From Hyphomicrobiaceae bacterium UBA4118 (GTDB lineage: Bacteria > Pseudomonadota > Alphaproteobacteria > Rhizobiales > Methyloligellaceae): a stretch of 11,170 bases of DNA. A program made the translations under genes and the position numbers. Of the stretch, positions 1 through 5,676 are shown in pieces. The notes beneath the pieces were generated by a model, which was given only the letters and a program-made list of their open reading frames with translations, was not told where the DNA came from and ran no database searches. How positions within the stretch are numbered: position 1 is the first letter of the stretch; each line of letters begins with the position of its first letter. The stretch spans positions 6,530-17,699 of the forward strand of contig DFXC01000196.1 of assembly GCA_002383105.1 (NCBI GenBank), given 5' to 3'.

Positions 1-78
1 GTTTTTACCGCCTTCCGCAGCGCGGGGCGCCGCCGACCGTCGCCTAGCAGCGCCTAAGCCTGCCTCGCTTCTGGAGAC

Positions 79-804
79 CTACTTCTTTGCCTTCTTGGCG
101 GGTTTGGCTTTGGCGGCCTTCTCGGCCTTGGCCGCGGGCTCGTCGCCGTCCTCGCCCTCGCCCTCGGGCTCGGCGGGGACCTCGTCAGCCGTGGTCTCGG
201 CCATCAGTGCCACGGCCTTAGCCGTCCAGTCGTCGCGCTCGACGGCGCCGCCGAGCTTCAGCTCCTCGTCGAGCTTGGCGATCTCGTCGTCGCAGAGATT
301 GGCGATCTGCTCGAACTTGATCAGCCCGATCTTGTTCAGCTTCTTCTCGAGCTCGGGCGTCAGCCCCGCGATCAGCTTCAGGTCGTCGGGCTCGCCCTTG
401 GGCTTGGTGAAGCCCTTGAAGGCCTCAGGCTTCTTGCGCGCGCGCGCGTCCTGGCGCTCGGGGATACGCGCCGCCTTGCCGCGCCGGCCGCGCAAATAAT
501 AAAGCTTGGCGCGGCGCACGCGGCCCCTGCGCACCACCTCGATGGAATCGATCAGCGGCGAATGCACGGGGAAGACGCGCTCGACGCCCTCGCCATAGGA
601 GATTTTGCGGACCGTGAAATTCTCGTTCACTCCGCCGCCGGCGCGGCCGATGCACACGCCCTCATAAGCCTGCACGCGGGTGCGCTCGCCCTCGACCACC
701 TTGACGTTGACGCGCACCGTGTCACCGGGACCGAATTCGGGGACCTTGCGCTTCTTGGTGAGCGCGGCAACCTGCTCTTTTTCGAGCTGCTCGATGATGT
801 TCAT
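79..804 (-). CDS. rplS: 50S ribosomal protein L19 with C-terminal helix-hairpin-helix domain and K/A-rich tail
   Basis: L19 sits at the 30S-50S interface of the ribosome. Residues 1-120 are a complete bacterial L19: the start [11 protein letters not shown], then [12 protein letters not shown] (41-52), [17 protein letters not shown] (63-79) and [20 protein letters not shown] (95-114). Bacterial L19 is usually about 115-130 aa; this one is 241 aa. Residues about 139-200 ([21 protein letters not shown] through [13 protein letters not shown]) resemble the helix-hairpin-helix domain attached to L21 and NuoE in many alphaproteobacteria. The last 35 residues are acidic and then Lys/Ala-rich. The ATG is preceded by a GAAAGG ribosome binding site 9 bases upstream. 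It is the last gene of the ffh operon, 178 bp after trmD. The L19 assignment is certain; the role of the extension is unknown. Confidence 0.97.
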   Translation of the reverse strand: MNIIEQLEKEQVAALTKKRKVPEFGPGDTVRVNVKVVEGERTRVQAYEGVCIGRAGGGVNENFTVRKISYGEGVERVFPVHSPLIDSIEVVRRGRVRRAKLYYLRGRRGKAARIPERQDARARKKPEAFKGFTKPKGEPDDLKLIAGLTPELEKKLNKIGLIKFEQIANLCDDEIAKLDEELKLGGAVERDDWTAKAVALMAETTADEVPAEPEGEGEDGDEPAAKAEKAAKAKPAKKAKK

Positions 805-890
805 GGCCGATACCTTTCACAGGGCGCCTGCCTTGGCCGGGTTGGCCCCTAGCGAACGCCATTCTTTTTGATTGATCCGAGAGTTGATTT

Positions 891-907
891 GCGAGCTGAA
901 AGCTCGC
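891..907 (-). other. Perfect 7-bp hairpin in the trmD-rplS spacer (rplS mRNA leader)
   Basis: The arms GCGAGCT and AGCTCGC are perfect complements around a 3-base loop. The hairpin lies in the 178-bp gap between trmD and rplS (805-982). On the transcribed (minus) strand no T-run follows it, so it is not a standard terminator. It could be an RNA processing or protein-binding site in the rplS leader. Nothing else in this gap is recognisable. Confidence 0.3.
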
Positions 908-982
908 GGGGCTGTTCCTAGCCTAGCTTGCCGCCCTTGTCGATGGATTTGCGGCGCTTCCCCGCCCATTCGGGAGGGGGCT

Positions 983-1687
983 TCAGCCCTTGCGATGCTT
1001 CTCCCACAGGTCGGGCCGCCGCGCCCGGGTGATGTCTTCCGCCTGCTCGCGGCGCCATCTGGCGATCTTCTCGTGGTCGCCCGAGAGCAGCACCTCGGGG
1101 ATGGTGCGGCCTTCCCACTCTCGCGGGCGCGTGTAATGCGGATATTCGAGGAGGCCCGAGGCGAAGCTCTCCTCGGCAAGCGAGCCTTCGTTGCCGGCGA
1201 CGCCGGGAAGGAGCCGCACGCAGGCATCGATCAGCACTTGTGCGGCAAGCTCGCCGCCAGAGAGCACGTAGTCGCCGATGGAGACCTCCTCGACGTTCCG
1301 CGCCTCGAGCACGCGCTCGTCGACGCCCTCGAAGCGGCCGCAGAGCAGGATGACGCCTTGGGCTTGGGCAAGCTCCCGCGCACCGGCCTGCGTGAACGGC
1401 GTGCCGCGCGGCGAGAGATAGAGGGTAGGGGCCCCCGCCAGCATGGACGCGCGGGCGGCATCGATGGCAGCAGCGGCAATGTCGGCGCGCATCACCATGC
1501 CGGCGCCGCCCCCCGACGGCGTGTCGTCGACCGAGCGATGCTTGTCGATGGCGAAGCCCCTGATGTCGATGGCATTAAGCGCCCATCTCTGCTCGGCGAG
1601 CGCTTTGCCGGCGAGGCTCAAGCCCAACGGCCCGGGGAACATCTCGGGGAAGAGGGTGAGCACGGTGGCGCGCCAAGGCGAGGTCAT
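983..1687 (-). CDS. trmD: tRNA (guanine-N1)-methyltransferase TrmD
   Basis: TrmD methylates G37 of tRNAs using S-adenosylmethionine and prevents +1 frameshifting. The product is 234 aa, a normal length for this SPOUT-family dimer. Visible family motifs are TLFPEMFPG (11-19), [19 protein letters not shown] (48-66), LYLSPRG (89-95), [11 protein letters not shown] (116-126), the trefoil-knot loop [14 protein letters not shown] (136-149) and EYPHYTRP (181-188). Arg158 matches the catalytic Arg154 of the Haemophilus enzyme. By the same alignment the catalytic Asp169 position is Glu173. The chosen ATG gives the family N-terminus [21 protein letters not shown] 57 bases upstream is in frame but would translate part of a hairpin repeat, so I reject it. 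No clear Shine-Dalgarno precedes the ATG, because the repeat lies directly upstream. Confidence 0.96.
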   Translation of the reverse strand: MTSPWRATVLTLFPEMFPGPLGLSLAGKALAEQRWALNAIDIRGFAIDKHRSVDDTPSGGGAGMVMRADIAAAAIDAARASMLAGAPTLYLSPRGTPFTQAGARELAQAQGVILLCGRFEGVDERVLEARNVEEVSIGDYVLSGGELAAQVLIDACVRLLPGVAGNEGSLAEESFASGLLEYPHYTRPREWEGRTIPEVLLSGDHEKIARWRREQAEDITRARRPDLWEKHRKG

Positions 1688-1696
1688 AAATTCATT

Positions 1697-1795
1697 GTCA
1701 TCGCCCGGCTTGACCGGGCGATCCAGTAACCACAAAGACTGCAATCAGCCAACAGTCGTCAGTGTTTACTGGATTCCTGCCTTCGCGGAAATGCC
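1697..1795. repeat. Composite double-hairpin repeat, copy A (NADAR-trmD junction)
   Basis: It begins GTCAT with a perfect hairpin (TCGCCCGG, loop of 5, CCGGGCGA; 1701-1721). An inverted pair ATCCAGTAA (1721-1729) and TTACTGGAT (1766-1774) follows, and it ends in a decayed second hairpin (about 1773-1792). It shares this plan with copies at 2257, 4810 and 7168. Its right part is translated as the C-terminus of the NADAR protein, including the stop codon. This is a non-coding palindromic repeat of the kind scattered through alphaproteobacterial genomes. Confidence 0.75.
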
Positions 1796-2239
1796 AGAGG
1801 GACTGGCTCCGCGCAGCTCGGCGCGGAGGCGCATGAGCAGCAACCCGAGCTTGTTCTGGCCGTTGCCGTCGCGGCCGATGCCCCAGTAATAGTCGGTGGG
1901 CGCTGCCTCGGCGAGCTCCTCCTCGCCGGTGGCAAGCAGAAGCGCGCGGAGCTCGGGGTAGAGCTCGAACTTGCGCCGCACGGCGCGCTCCATCGCCGCC
2001 TCCTTCACCTCGTGCCAGTCCGGCCTGATAGCGGCCTTGTATTTGTCGGCAAGGCTCTTGGCGATCGCGGGCTTCTCGGCTTTGCGGATCTTCTGCTGCA
2101 GCTCCGGATCGGCGAATTTCTGCGCCTGGTAGAAATGCTCGACCGACGGCCAGCGCTTGCCGTTGAGATCGATGGGGAAGGGGGCGAAGTTCGAGAACTC
2201 GCGATGCGTCTGCGACTTCGAGAAGAAGCGAATGGTCAT
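1766..2239 (-). CDS. NADAR-domain (YbiA-like) protein
   Basis: The 157-aa product matches the NADAR/YbiA/DUF1768 family. Motifs are FFSKSQTHREFSNFAPFPI (5-23), the signature WPSVEHFYQAQKF (30-42), RPDWHEVKEAAM (72-83) and YWGIGRDGNGQNKLGLLLM (118-136). Known members are N-glycosidase-type enzymes. Some act on unstable riboflavin-pathway intermediates, and others are reported to remove ADP-ribose from guanine bases. Which reaction applies here cannot be read from the sequence. The last 9 residues (ISAKAGIQ and the preceding Gly) and the stop come from a hairpin repeat, so the ancestral C-terminus was probably near residue 143. The gene sits between rimM (104 bp, with repeat B) and trmD (78 bp, with repeat A), where most relatives have no such gene. 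A weak AGGG precedes the ATG. It is probably transcribed with the operon. Confidence 0.9.
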   Translation of the reverse strand: MTIRFFSKSQTHREFSNFAPFPIDLNGKRWPSVEHFYQAQKFADPELQQKIRKAEKPAIAKSLADKYKAAIRPDWHEVKEAAMERAVRRKFELYPELRALLLATGEEELAEAAPTDYYWGIGRDGNGQNKLGLLLMRLRAELRGASPSGISAKAGIQ

Positions 2240-2256
2240 GGCGCGTACCCTGCTGC

Positions 2257-2335
2257 GTCATTCCGGCGAAAGCCGGAATCCAACGACCGAATTCCGAAGC
2301 CTGTGGCCCTGGATCCCGGCTTGCGCCGGGATGAC
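2257..2335. repeat. Composite double-hairpin repeat, copy B (rimM-NADAR spacer)
   Basis: A 79-bp element bounded by GTCAT and ATGAC. It has two perfect 8-bp hairpins: ATTCCGGC/GCCGGAAT with loop gaaa (2260-2279) and ATCCCGGC/GCCGGGAT with loop ttgc (2313-2332). It fills most of the 104-bp gap between rimM and the NADAR gene. No T-tract follows either stem, so it is not a classical terminator, but in the mRNA it would fold strongly. Confidence 0.8.
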
Positions 2336-2343
2336 GCCGCGCG

Positions 2344-2853
2344 TTACTCCAACACCTCGGGCGGGACGAGAGTGAGGCGGCCGGCGGCGATGTCGACCTC
2401 AGGCACGGTTTCCTCGGTGAAGGGCACGATCAGGCTCTCGCCGCCGGCGAAGCGGCGGACCTCGATGAGATCGCCGGCACCGAAATTGTGGATCGCGACG
2501 ACGGTGCCGATGGGCTCGCCTTGGCTGCCGATCGCCGCAAGCCCGATGAGCTCGGCGTGGTACCACTCGTCCTTCTCGCGCTGAGGCAGGCGGGAGCGCG
2601 GCACATAGAGCCGGGTGCGATTAAGCGCCTCGGCGCCTTCGCGAGTGGTGACGCCTTTGACGCGGGCGATCAGCGCCTTGGGGGTGACGCGCAGGCTCTC
2701 GAGCTCGACGAGACGCCCTTGCTCATCCTCGAGCGCGCCGTAGGAGGCGATGTCTCCTTGGTCCTGGGTGAAAGAGCGGATGCGGACCTCGCCTTTCAGG
2801 CCTTGTGCCGCCCCGATCTCGCCGAGCAGCACCCGCTCGTCCTTCTCCACCAA
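2344..2853 (-). CDS. rimM: Ribosome maturation factor RimM
   Basis: RimM binds S19 and helps the 30S head mature and 16S rRNA be processed. The 169-aa protein has the normal two-domain form. The N-terminal beta-barrel carries LLGEIGAAQGLKGEVRIRSF (9-28) and the family's alternating Lys/Arg and Gly pattern. The C-terminal PRC-like barrel starts at EWYHAELIGL and continues with GTVVAIHNFGAGDLIEV and VPFTEETVPEVDI. It starts 2 bp after the rpsP stop, so the two are almost certainly translationally coupled, and its ribosome binding site lies within the rpsP end. Downstream, the usual trmD neighbour is displaced by repeat B and the NADAR gene. Confidence 0.97.
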   Translation of the reverse strand: MVEKDERVLLGEIGAAQGLKGEVRIRSFTQDQGDIASYGALEDEQGRLVELESLRVTPKALIARVKGVTTREGAEALNRTRLYVPRSRLPQREKDEWYHAELIGLAAIGSQGEPIGTVVAIHNFGAGDLIEVRRFAGGESLIVPFTEETVPEVDIAAGRLTLVPPEVLE

Positions 2854-2855
2854 GG

Positions 2856-3278
2856 TTATTCGGCGGCCGGCTGCTCAGGCTCAGGCTCAGGCTCGGGCGC
2901 CGGCGGCGGTGCGGCAGCAGCCTCGGCTTCGGCCTTGGCCTTGTCGGCCTCGGCGGCTTTCTTGGCCTCCTCACGCTCGATGCGCTTCTTGCCAGGCTGG
3001 CCTTTGCTCGGGTTCGAGCGCGCATCGCGCGTCCTCATCCCGGCCGCGTCGAGGAATCTGAGCACGCGGTCGGTGGGCTGGGCGCCGACGCCGAGCCAAT
3101 GCTTCACCCGCTCCTCGACGAGCTTCACGCGCTCGGAGCCTTTCGGCAGGAGCGGATCATAGGTGCCGATCTTCTCGATATAGCGCCCGTCGCGCGGGCA
3201 CCGCGAATCGGCGACGACGATGCGGTAATAGGGCCGCTTCTTGGCGCCGGCCCGCGCCAGTCTGATCTTCAGTGACAT
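2856..3278 (-). CDS. rpsP: 30S ribosomal protein S16
   Basis: S16 is a primary assembly protein of the 30S subunit. The start [22 protein letters not shown], the block [14 protein letters not shown] (30-43) and [15 protein letters not shown] (58-72) are diagnostic. The core ends near residue 85. The remaining 55 residues are a low-complexity tail, first Lys/Glu/Ala-rich and then Ala/Pro/Glu with PEPEPEPE, giving 140 aa against 80-90 in enterobacteria. Such tails are usual in alphaproteobacteria. A strong AGGAGA site lies about 9 bases before the ATG. It follows ffh by 26 bp and precedes rimM by 2 bp. Confidence 0.98.
   Translation of the reverse strand: MSLKIRLARAGAKKRPYYRIVVADSRCPRDGRYIEKIGTYDPLLPKGSERVKLVEERVKHWLGVGAQPTDRVLRFLDAAGMRTRDARSNPSKGQPGKKRIEREEAKKAAEADKAKAEAEAAAAPPPAPEPEPEPEQPAAE
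2873..2896. repeat. Tandem hexamer repeat in the rpsP tail
   Basis: Three perfect copies of GCTCAG and a fourth with one change (GCTCGG) lie head to tail. On the minus strand they encode the Pro-Glu dipeptide run of the S16 tail. Because the unit is 6 bp, gain or loss of copies would keep the reading frame. Confidence 0.6.
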
Positions 3279-3304
3279 TCTTTCATTCTCCTAGATGGTT
3301 GATC

Positions 3305-4792
3305 TCATCGCTTCTTCGATCCAGGGAGGCCGGGAAGGCCACGCGGCAGGCCTGGCATGCCGCTTAAGCCCGGGAAGCCTCGAGGTGGCAGCCCGGGAAA
3401 ATTCGGCGATGGCGGAAGGCTCGCGCCAGGGGGAAGCTCTGCCGGCATCTCCGGCGGCGGCCCGCCACCGAACATTTGGCTGAGGATGCCCCGCTTCTTG
3501 CCCATGGCCTTCATCATGTCGGCCATCTGCCGGTGCATCTTCACCAGCCGGTTGATCTCCTGCACGGATGTCCCTGAGCCCGATGCCACGCGCTTCTTCC
3601 GCGAGGCATTGAGCAGCTTCGGGTTCTTGCGCTCGGCGCGCGTCATCGAGCCGATCAGGGCCTGCTGGCGCTTGAGGATGCTCTCGTCGATATTGGCGGC
3701 GTCGAGCTGCTTCTTCACCTTGCCGATGCCGGGCAGCATGGCGAGCACGCCGCCCATGCCGCCGAGCTTCTGCATCTGCTTCAGCTGCTCGGAGAGATCC
3801 TCGAGGTCGAAGGCGCCCTTCTTGACCTTGCGCGCGATAGCCTCGGCCTTGTCGAGCTCGACGGTCTGGATCGCCTTCTCGACGAGGCCGACCACGTCGC
3901 CCATGCCGAGAATGCGTCCGGCGATGCGGTCGGGATGAAAGTCCTCGAGCGCGTCGAGCTTCTCGCCCGTGCCGATCAGCTTGATCGGCTTGCCGGTGAT
4001 CGCGCGCATGGAGAGCGCGGCGCCACCGCGGCCATCGCCGTCGACGCGGGTCAGCACGATGCCGGTCAGCGTTACGCGGCTCGCGAAGCTCTTGGCGAGG
4101 TTGACGGCGTCCTGCCCGGTCAGCGCGTCGGCCACCAGCAGCGTCTCGTGCGGCTTTGAAATCTTCTCGATCTCGGCCGTCTCGGCCATCAGCTCTTCAT
4201 CGATATGGGTGCGGCCGGCGGTGTCGAGCAGGAGCACGTCATAGCCGCCGAGCCTCGCCGCCTTCAGGGCGCGGCTCGTAATCGCCTTGGGCTCCTCGCC
4301 GGCGACGATTGCGAGCGTGGCAACGCCCGCCTGCTCGCCCAGCACGCGGAGCTGCTCTTGCGCTGCCGGCCGCCTCGTATCGAGGGAGGCCATCAGCACT
4401 TTCTGCTTGTCGCGGGACTCGAGCCGCTTGCCGAGCTTGGCCGCGGTGGTGGTCTTGCCCGAACCTTGCAGGCCGACCAGCATCATCACCACGGGGGGCG
4501 TAGCGGCAAGGTCGATGCCTTGCGCGTCACGTCCAAGCGTGCGCACGAGCTCGTCATGGACGATCTTGATGACCATCTGGCCGGGAGCGATAGCGCGCAC
4601 CACCTCCTGGCCGACCGCCTTCTCCCTCACGCGCTCGATGAAGTCGCGCACCACGTCGAGCGCCACGTCGGCCTCGAGCAGCGCCCGGCGCACCTCGCGC
4701 ATGGCCTCGCTGACGTCGGCCTCGGTCAGCGCGCCCTTGCGGGTGAGCTTGTCGAGGATGGCGCCAAGGCGCTCGGATAGGGTCTCGAACAT
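3305..4792 (-). CDS. ffh: Signal recognition particle protein Ffh (SRP54)
   Basis: Ffh binds the 4.5S RNA and signal sequences of nascent membrane proteins and docks with FtsY. The 495-aa protein has the N domain (1-90), a GTPase G domain with GLQGSGKTTT (107-116), DTRRPAAQEQL (138-148), DTAGR (190-194) and TRVDGDGRGG (248-257), and a methionine-rich M domain (about 328-435) with the RNA-binding SRKKRVASGSGTSVQE stretch. After residue 441 comes a 55-residue Pro/Gly/Leu tail with repeated GLPG. Like S16 and L19, it is longer than the enterobacterial version (about 450 aa). A GGAGAGAGGG site precedes the ATG. It is the first gene of the operon; its promoter must lie in or beyond repeat C. Confidence 0.98.
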   Translation of the reverse strand: MFETLSERLGAILDKLTRKGALTEADVSEAMREVRRALLEADVALDVVRDFIERVREKAVGQEVVRAIAPGQMVIKIVHDELVRTLGRDAQGIDLAATPPVVMMLVGLQGSGKTTTAAKLGKRLESRDKQKVLMASLDTRRPAAQEQLRVLGEQAGVATLAIVAGEEPKAITSRALKAARLGGYDVLLLDTAGRTHIDEELMAETAEIEKISKPHETLLVADALTGQDAVNLAKSFASRVTLTGIVLTRVDGDGRGGAALSMRAITGKPIKLIGTGEKLDALEDFHPDRIAGRILGMGDVVGLVEKAIQTVELDKAEAIARKVKKGAFDLEDLSEQLKQMQKLGGMGGVLAMLPGIGKVKKQLDAANIDESILKRQQALIGSMTRAERKNPKLLNASRKKRVASGSGTSVQEINRLVKMHRQMADMMKAMGKKRGILSQMFGGGPPPEMPAELPPGASLPPSPNFPGLPPRGFPGLSGMPGLPRGLPGLPGSKKR

Positions 4793-4809
4793 CAGGCCCT
4801 CTCTCCATT

Positions 4810-4903
4810 GTCATCGTCTGCGAAGGCGGGCGATCCAGTAAACCCAGAGTCTCGATCGCGAAGACCGTGGTTACTGGATGCCCCGGTCAAGCCGGGGCAT
4901 GAC
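4810..4903. repeat. Composite double-hairpin repeat, copy C (upstream of ffh)
   Basis: A 94-bp element bounded by GTCAT and ATGAC. The left hairpin is imperfect (CGTCTGC/GCGGGCG). An inner inverted pair ATCCAGTAA (4833-4841) and TTACTGGAT (4871-4879) follows, then a perfect right hairpin ATGCCCCGG/CCGGGGCAT (4878-4900). It starts only 17 bases before the ffh start codon, so it either lies in the 5' leader of the operon mRNA or contains the promoter. Confidence 0.8.
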
Positions 4904-4981
4904 AAGAATTGTGGTACGTGCTCCGCCAAGACAAATCTCCAAACACCAAAAGCACCCGCGGGCGCATCGCGCTGGCGGGTG

Positions 4982-5008
4982 TTGACCCCCCTGCCTCCCC
5001 ATTATTTG
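4982..5008 (+). promoter_or_regulatory. Possible sigma-70-type promoter for the membrane protein gene
   Basis: TTGACC (4982-4987) is followed after 15 bases by TATTTG (5003-5008). The -35 is good, the -10 is weak, and the spacing is short. It would leave a leader of about 155 bases before the GTG. The -10 overlaps the left arm of the inverted repeat at 5004-5047. Confidence 0.25.
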
Positions 5009-5047
5009 TTGCGCTCAAGTAGGCGAATAGCCGGTAGCGCAACAAAT
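5004..5047. repeat. Perfect 12-bp inverted repeat, 20-base spacer
   Basis: ATTTGTTGCGCT (5004-5015) and AGCGCAACAAAT (5036-5047) are exact complements. The spacer holds a smaller GGC/GCC pair, so the whole could fold as one long stem-loop or serve as two regulator half-sites. It does not resemble the composite repeats elsewhere in the window. No T-tract follows it. Confidence 0.65.
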
Positions 5048-5169
5048 CAACGATGTGCAGGGCGGCGGCTCTTCGAACGGAGCTGCCTTGAATTTCCCTA
5101 AAATCCATGCGCGATGACGCGCGTCGAGTCAAGTCAAGGCGCGCTTAAGGAGAGACGGGAGTTGAGGCG

Positions 5170-5676
5170 GTGAAAGTCAAAGCTGTGGGTGTTGCCCTTG
5201 CTCTGGTTCTCCTGCCGAGCGCCGCCTTTGCTAACGTGATCTTTCCGGCCCTGATCCTGAGCGATCGGCTGCTCGCCTGGTGGATCATCGCCGCCACGAT
5301 CTTCATCGAGGCGGGCTTCTTGATGCTCGCCTTCCGCCTCCCGCCGGTTAACGCCCTGTTCGCCTCGCTTGCGGCCAACGCGGCCTCGGCCGTCGTCGGT
5401 GTTTTGATTCTGCCTTATGCCGGTCTCTACACCGAGATCGCCGTCAATAAAGCCGGCCTTACGACGGATGTGGGATGGGCGTTCAGCCCGCAGGATTGGG
5501 CGGTGGCCTTCCTGCTCGGGCTCGCCATCAACCTCGTGATCGAGCTCGCGGTCTATCGTTTTGGATACGGCCTCAAGCTAGGCACGCGTCAGGTTGCGCT
5601 GATAACGGCCGCCAACGTCATCACCGTCGGCATGGCAGTCCTGAGCATCGCGTTCATTCCCTCCCACCTTTACTGA
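5170..5676 (+). CDS. Uncharacterised small membrane protein with signal peptide
   Basis: I do not recognise the family. The 168-aa product begins with a classic signal peptide (MKVKAVGVALALVLLPSAAFA, likely cut after AFA, residue 22). About four hydrophobic segments follow, near 34-55, 62-84, 110-130 and 142-163. Tryptophan pairs and Phe-Ala stretches fit an inner-membrane protein, and no catalytic motif is visible. The start is GTG with GGGAG 8 bases upstream. The gene is divergent from ffh. Its last 23 bases overlap the end of the carotenoid oxygenase gene on the other strand. The signal peptide, sensible start site and membrane pattern support a real gene. Confidence 0.75.
   Translation: MKVKAVGVALALVLLPSAAFANVIFPALILSDRLLAWWIIAATIFIEAGFLMLAFRLPPVNALFASLAANAASAVVGVLILPYAGLYTEIAVNKAGLTTDVGWAFSPQDWAVAFLLGLAINLVIELAVYRFGYGLKLGTRQVALITAANVITVGMAVLSIAFIPSHLY

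Larger units (their letters stand above)
4904..5169. other. Remainder of the divergent spacer between ffh and the membrane protein gene
   Basis: No gene is credible here. Besides the promoter and inverted repeat listed separately, it holds a 7-bp hairpin CACCCGC/GCGGGTG (4953-4959 with 4975-4981, loop of 15) and a GC-rich stretch of GCGCG half-palindromes (5109-5144). Promoters for both divergent transcripts should lie here, but I cannot place the ffh promoter. Confidence 0.5.

Noticed and set aside
1..78. Possible terminator after rplS
   Set aside because: The GC-rich stretch has short self-complementary pieces, but I could not find a clear stem followed by a T-run on the minus strand.
872..1729. 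Long open frame on the plus strand opposite trmD
   Set aside because: It is the complement of a clear trmD and has no family motif. High GC leaves long open antisense frames; the same applies to those at 2488-3162, 4205-4780, 5702-6361, 6437-7282 and 7258-8256.
1688..1744. N-terminal extension of TrmD from an upstream TTG
   Set aside because: The 19 extra residues are translated from the hairpin repeat, and the family N-terminus begins at the ATG at 1687.
5004..5047. Inverted repeat considered as a dif/Xer site
   Set aside because: The dif core is about 28 bp with a 6-8 bp centre; here the spacer is 20 bases and the arms do not resemble Xer-binding sequences.
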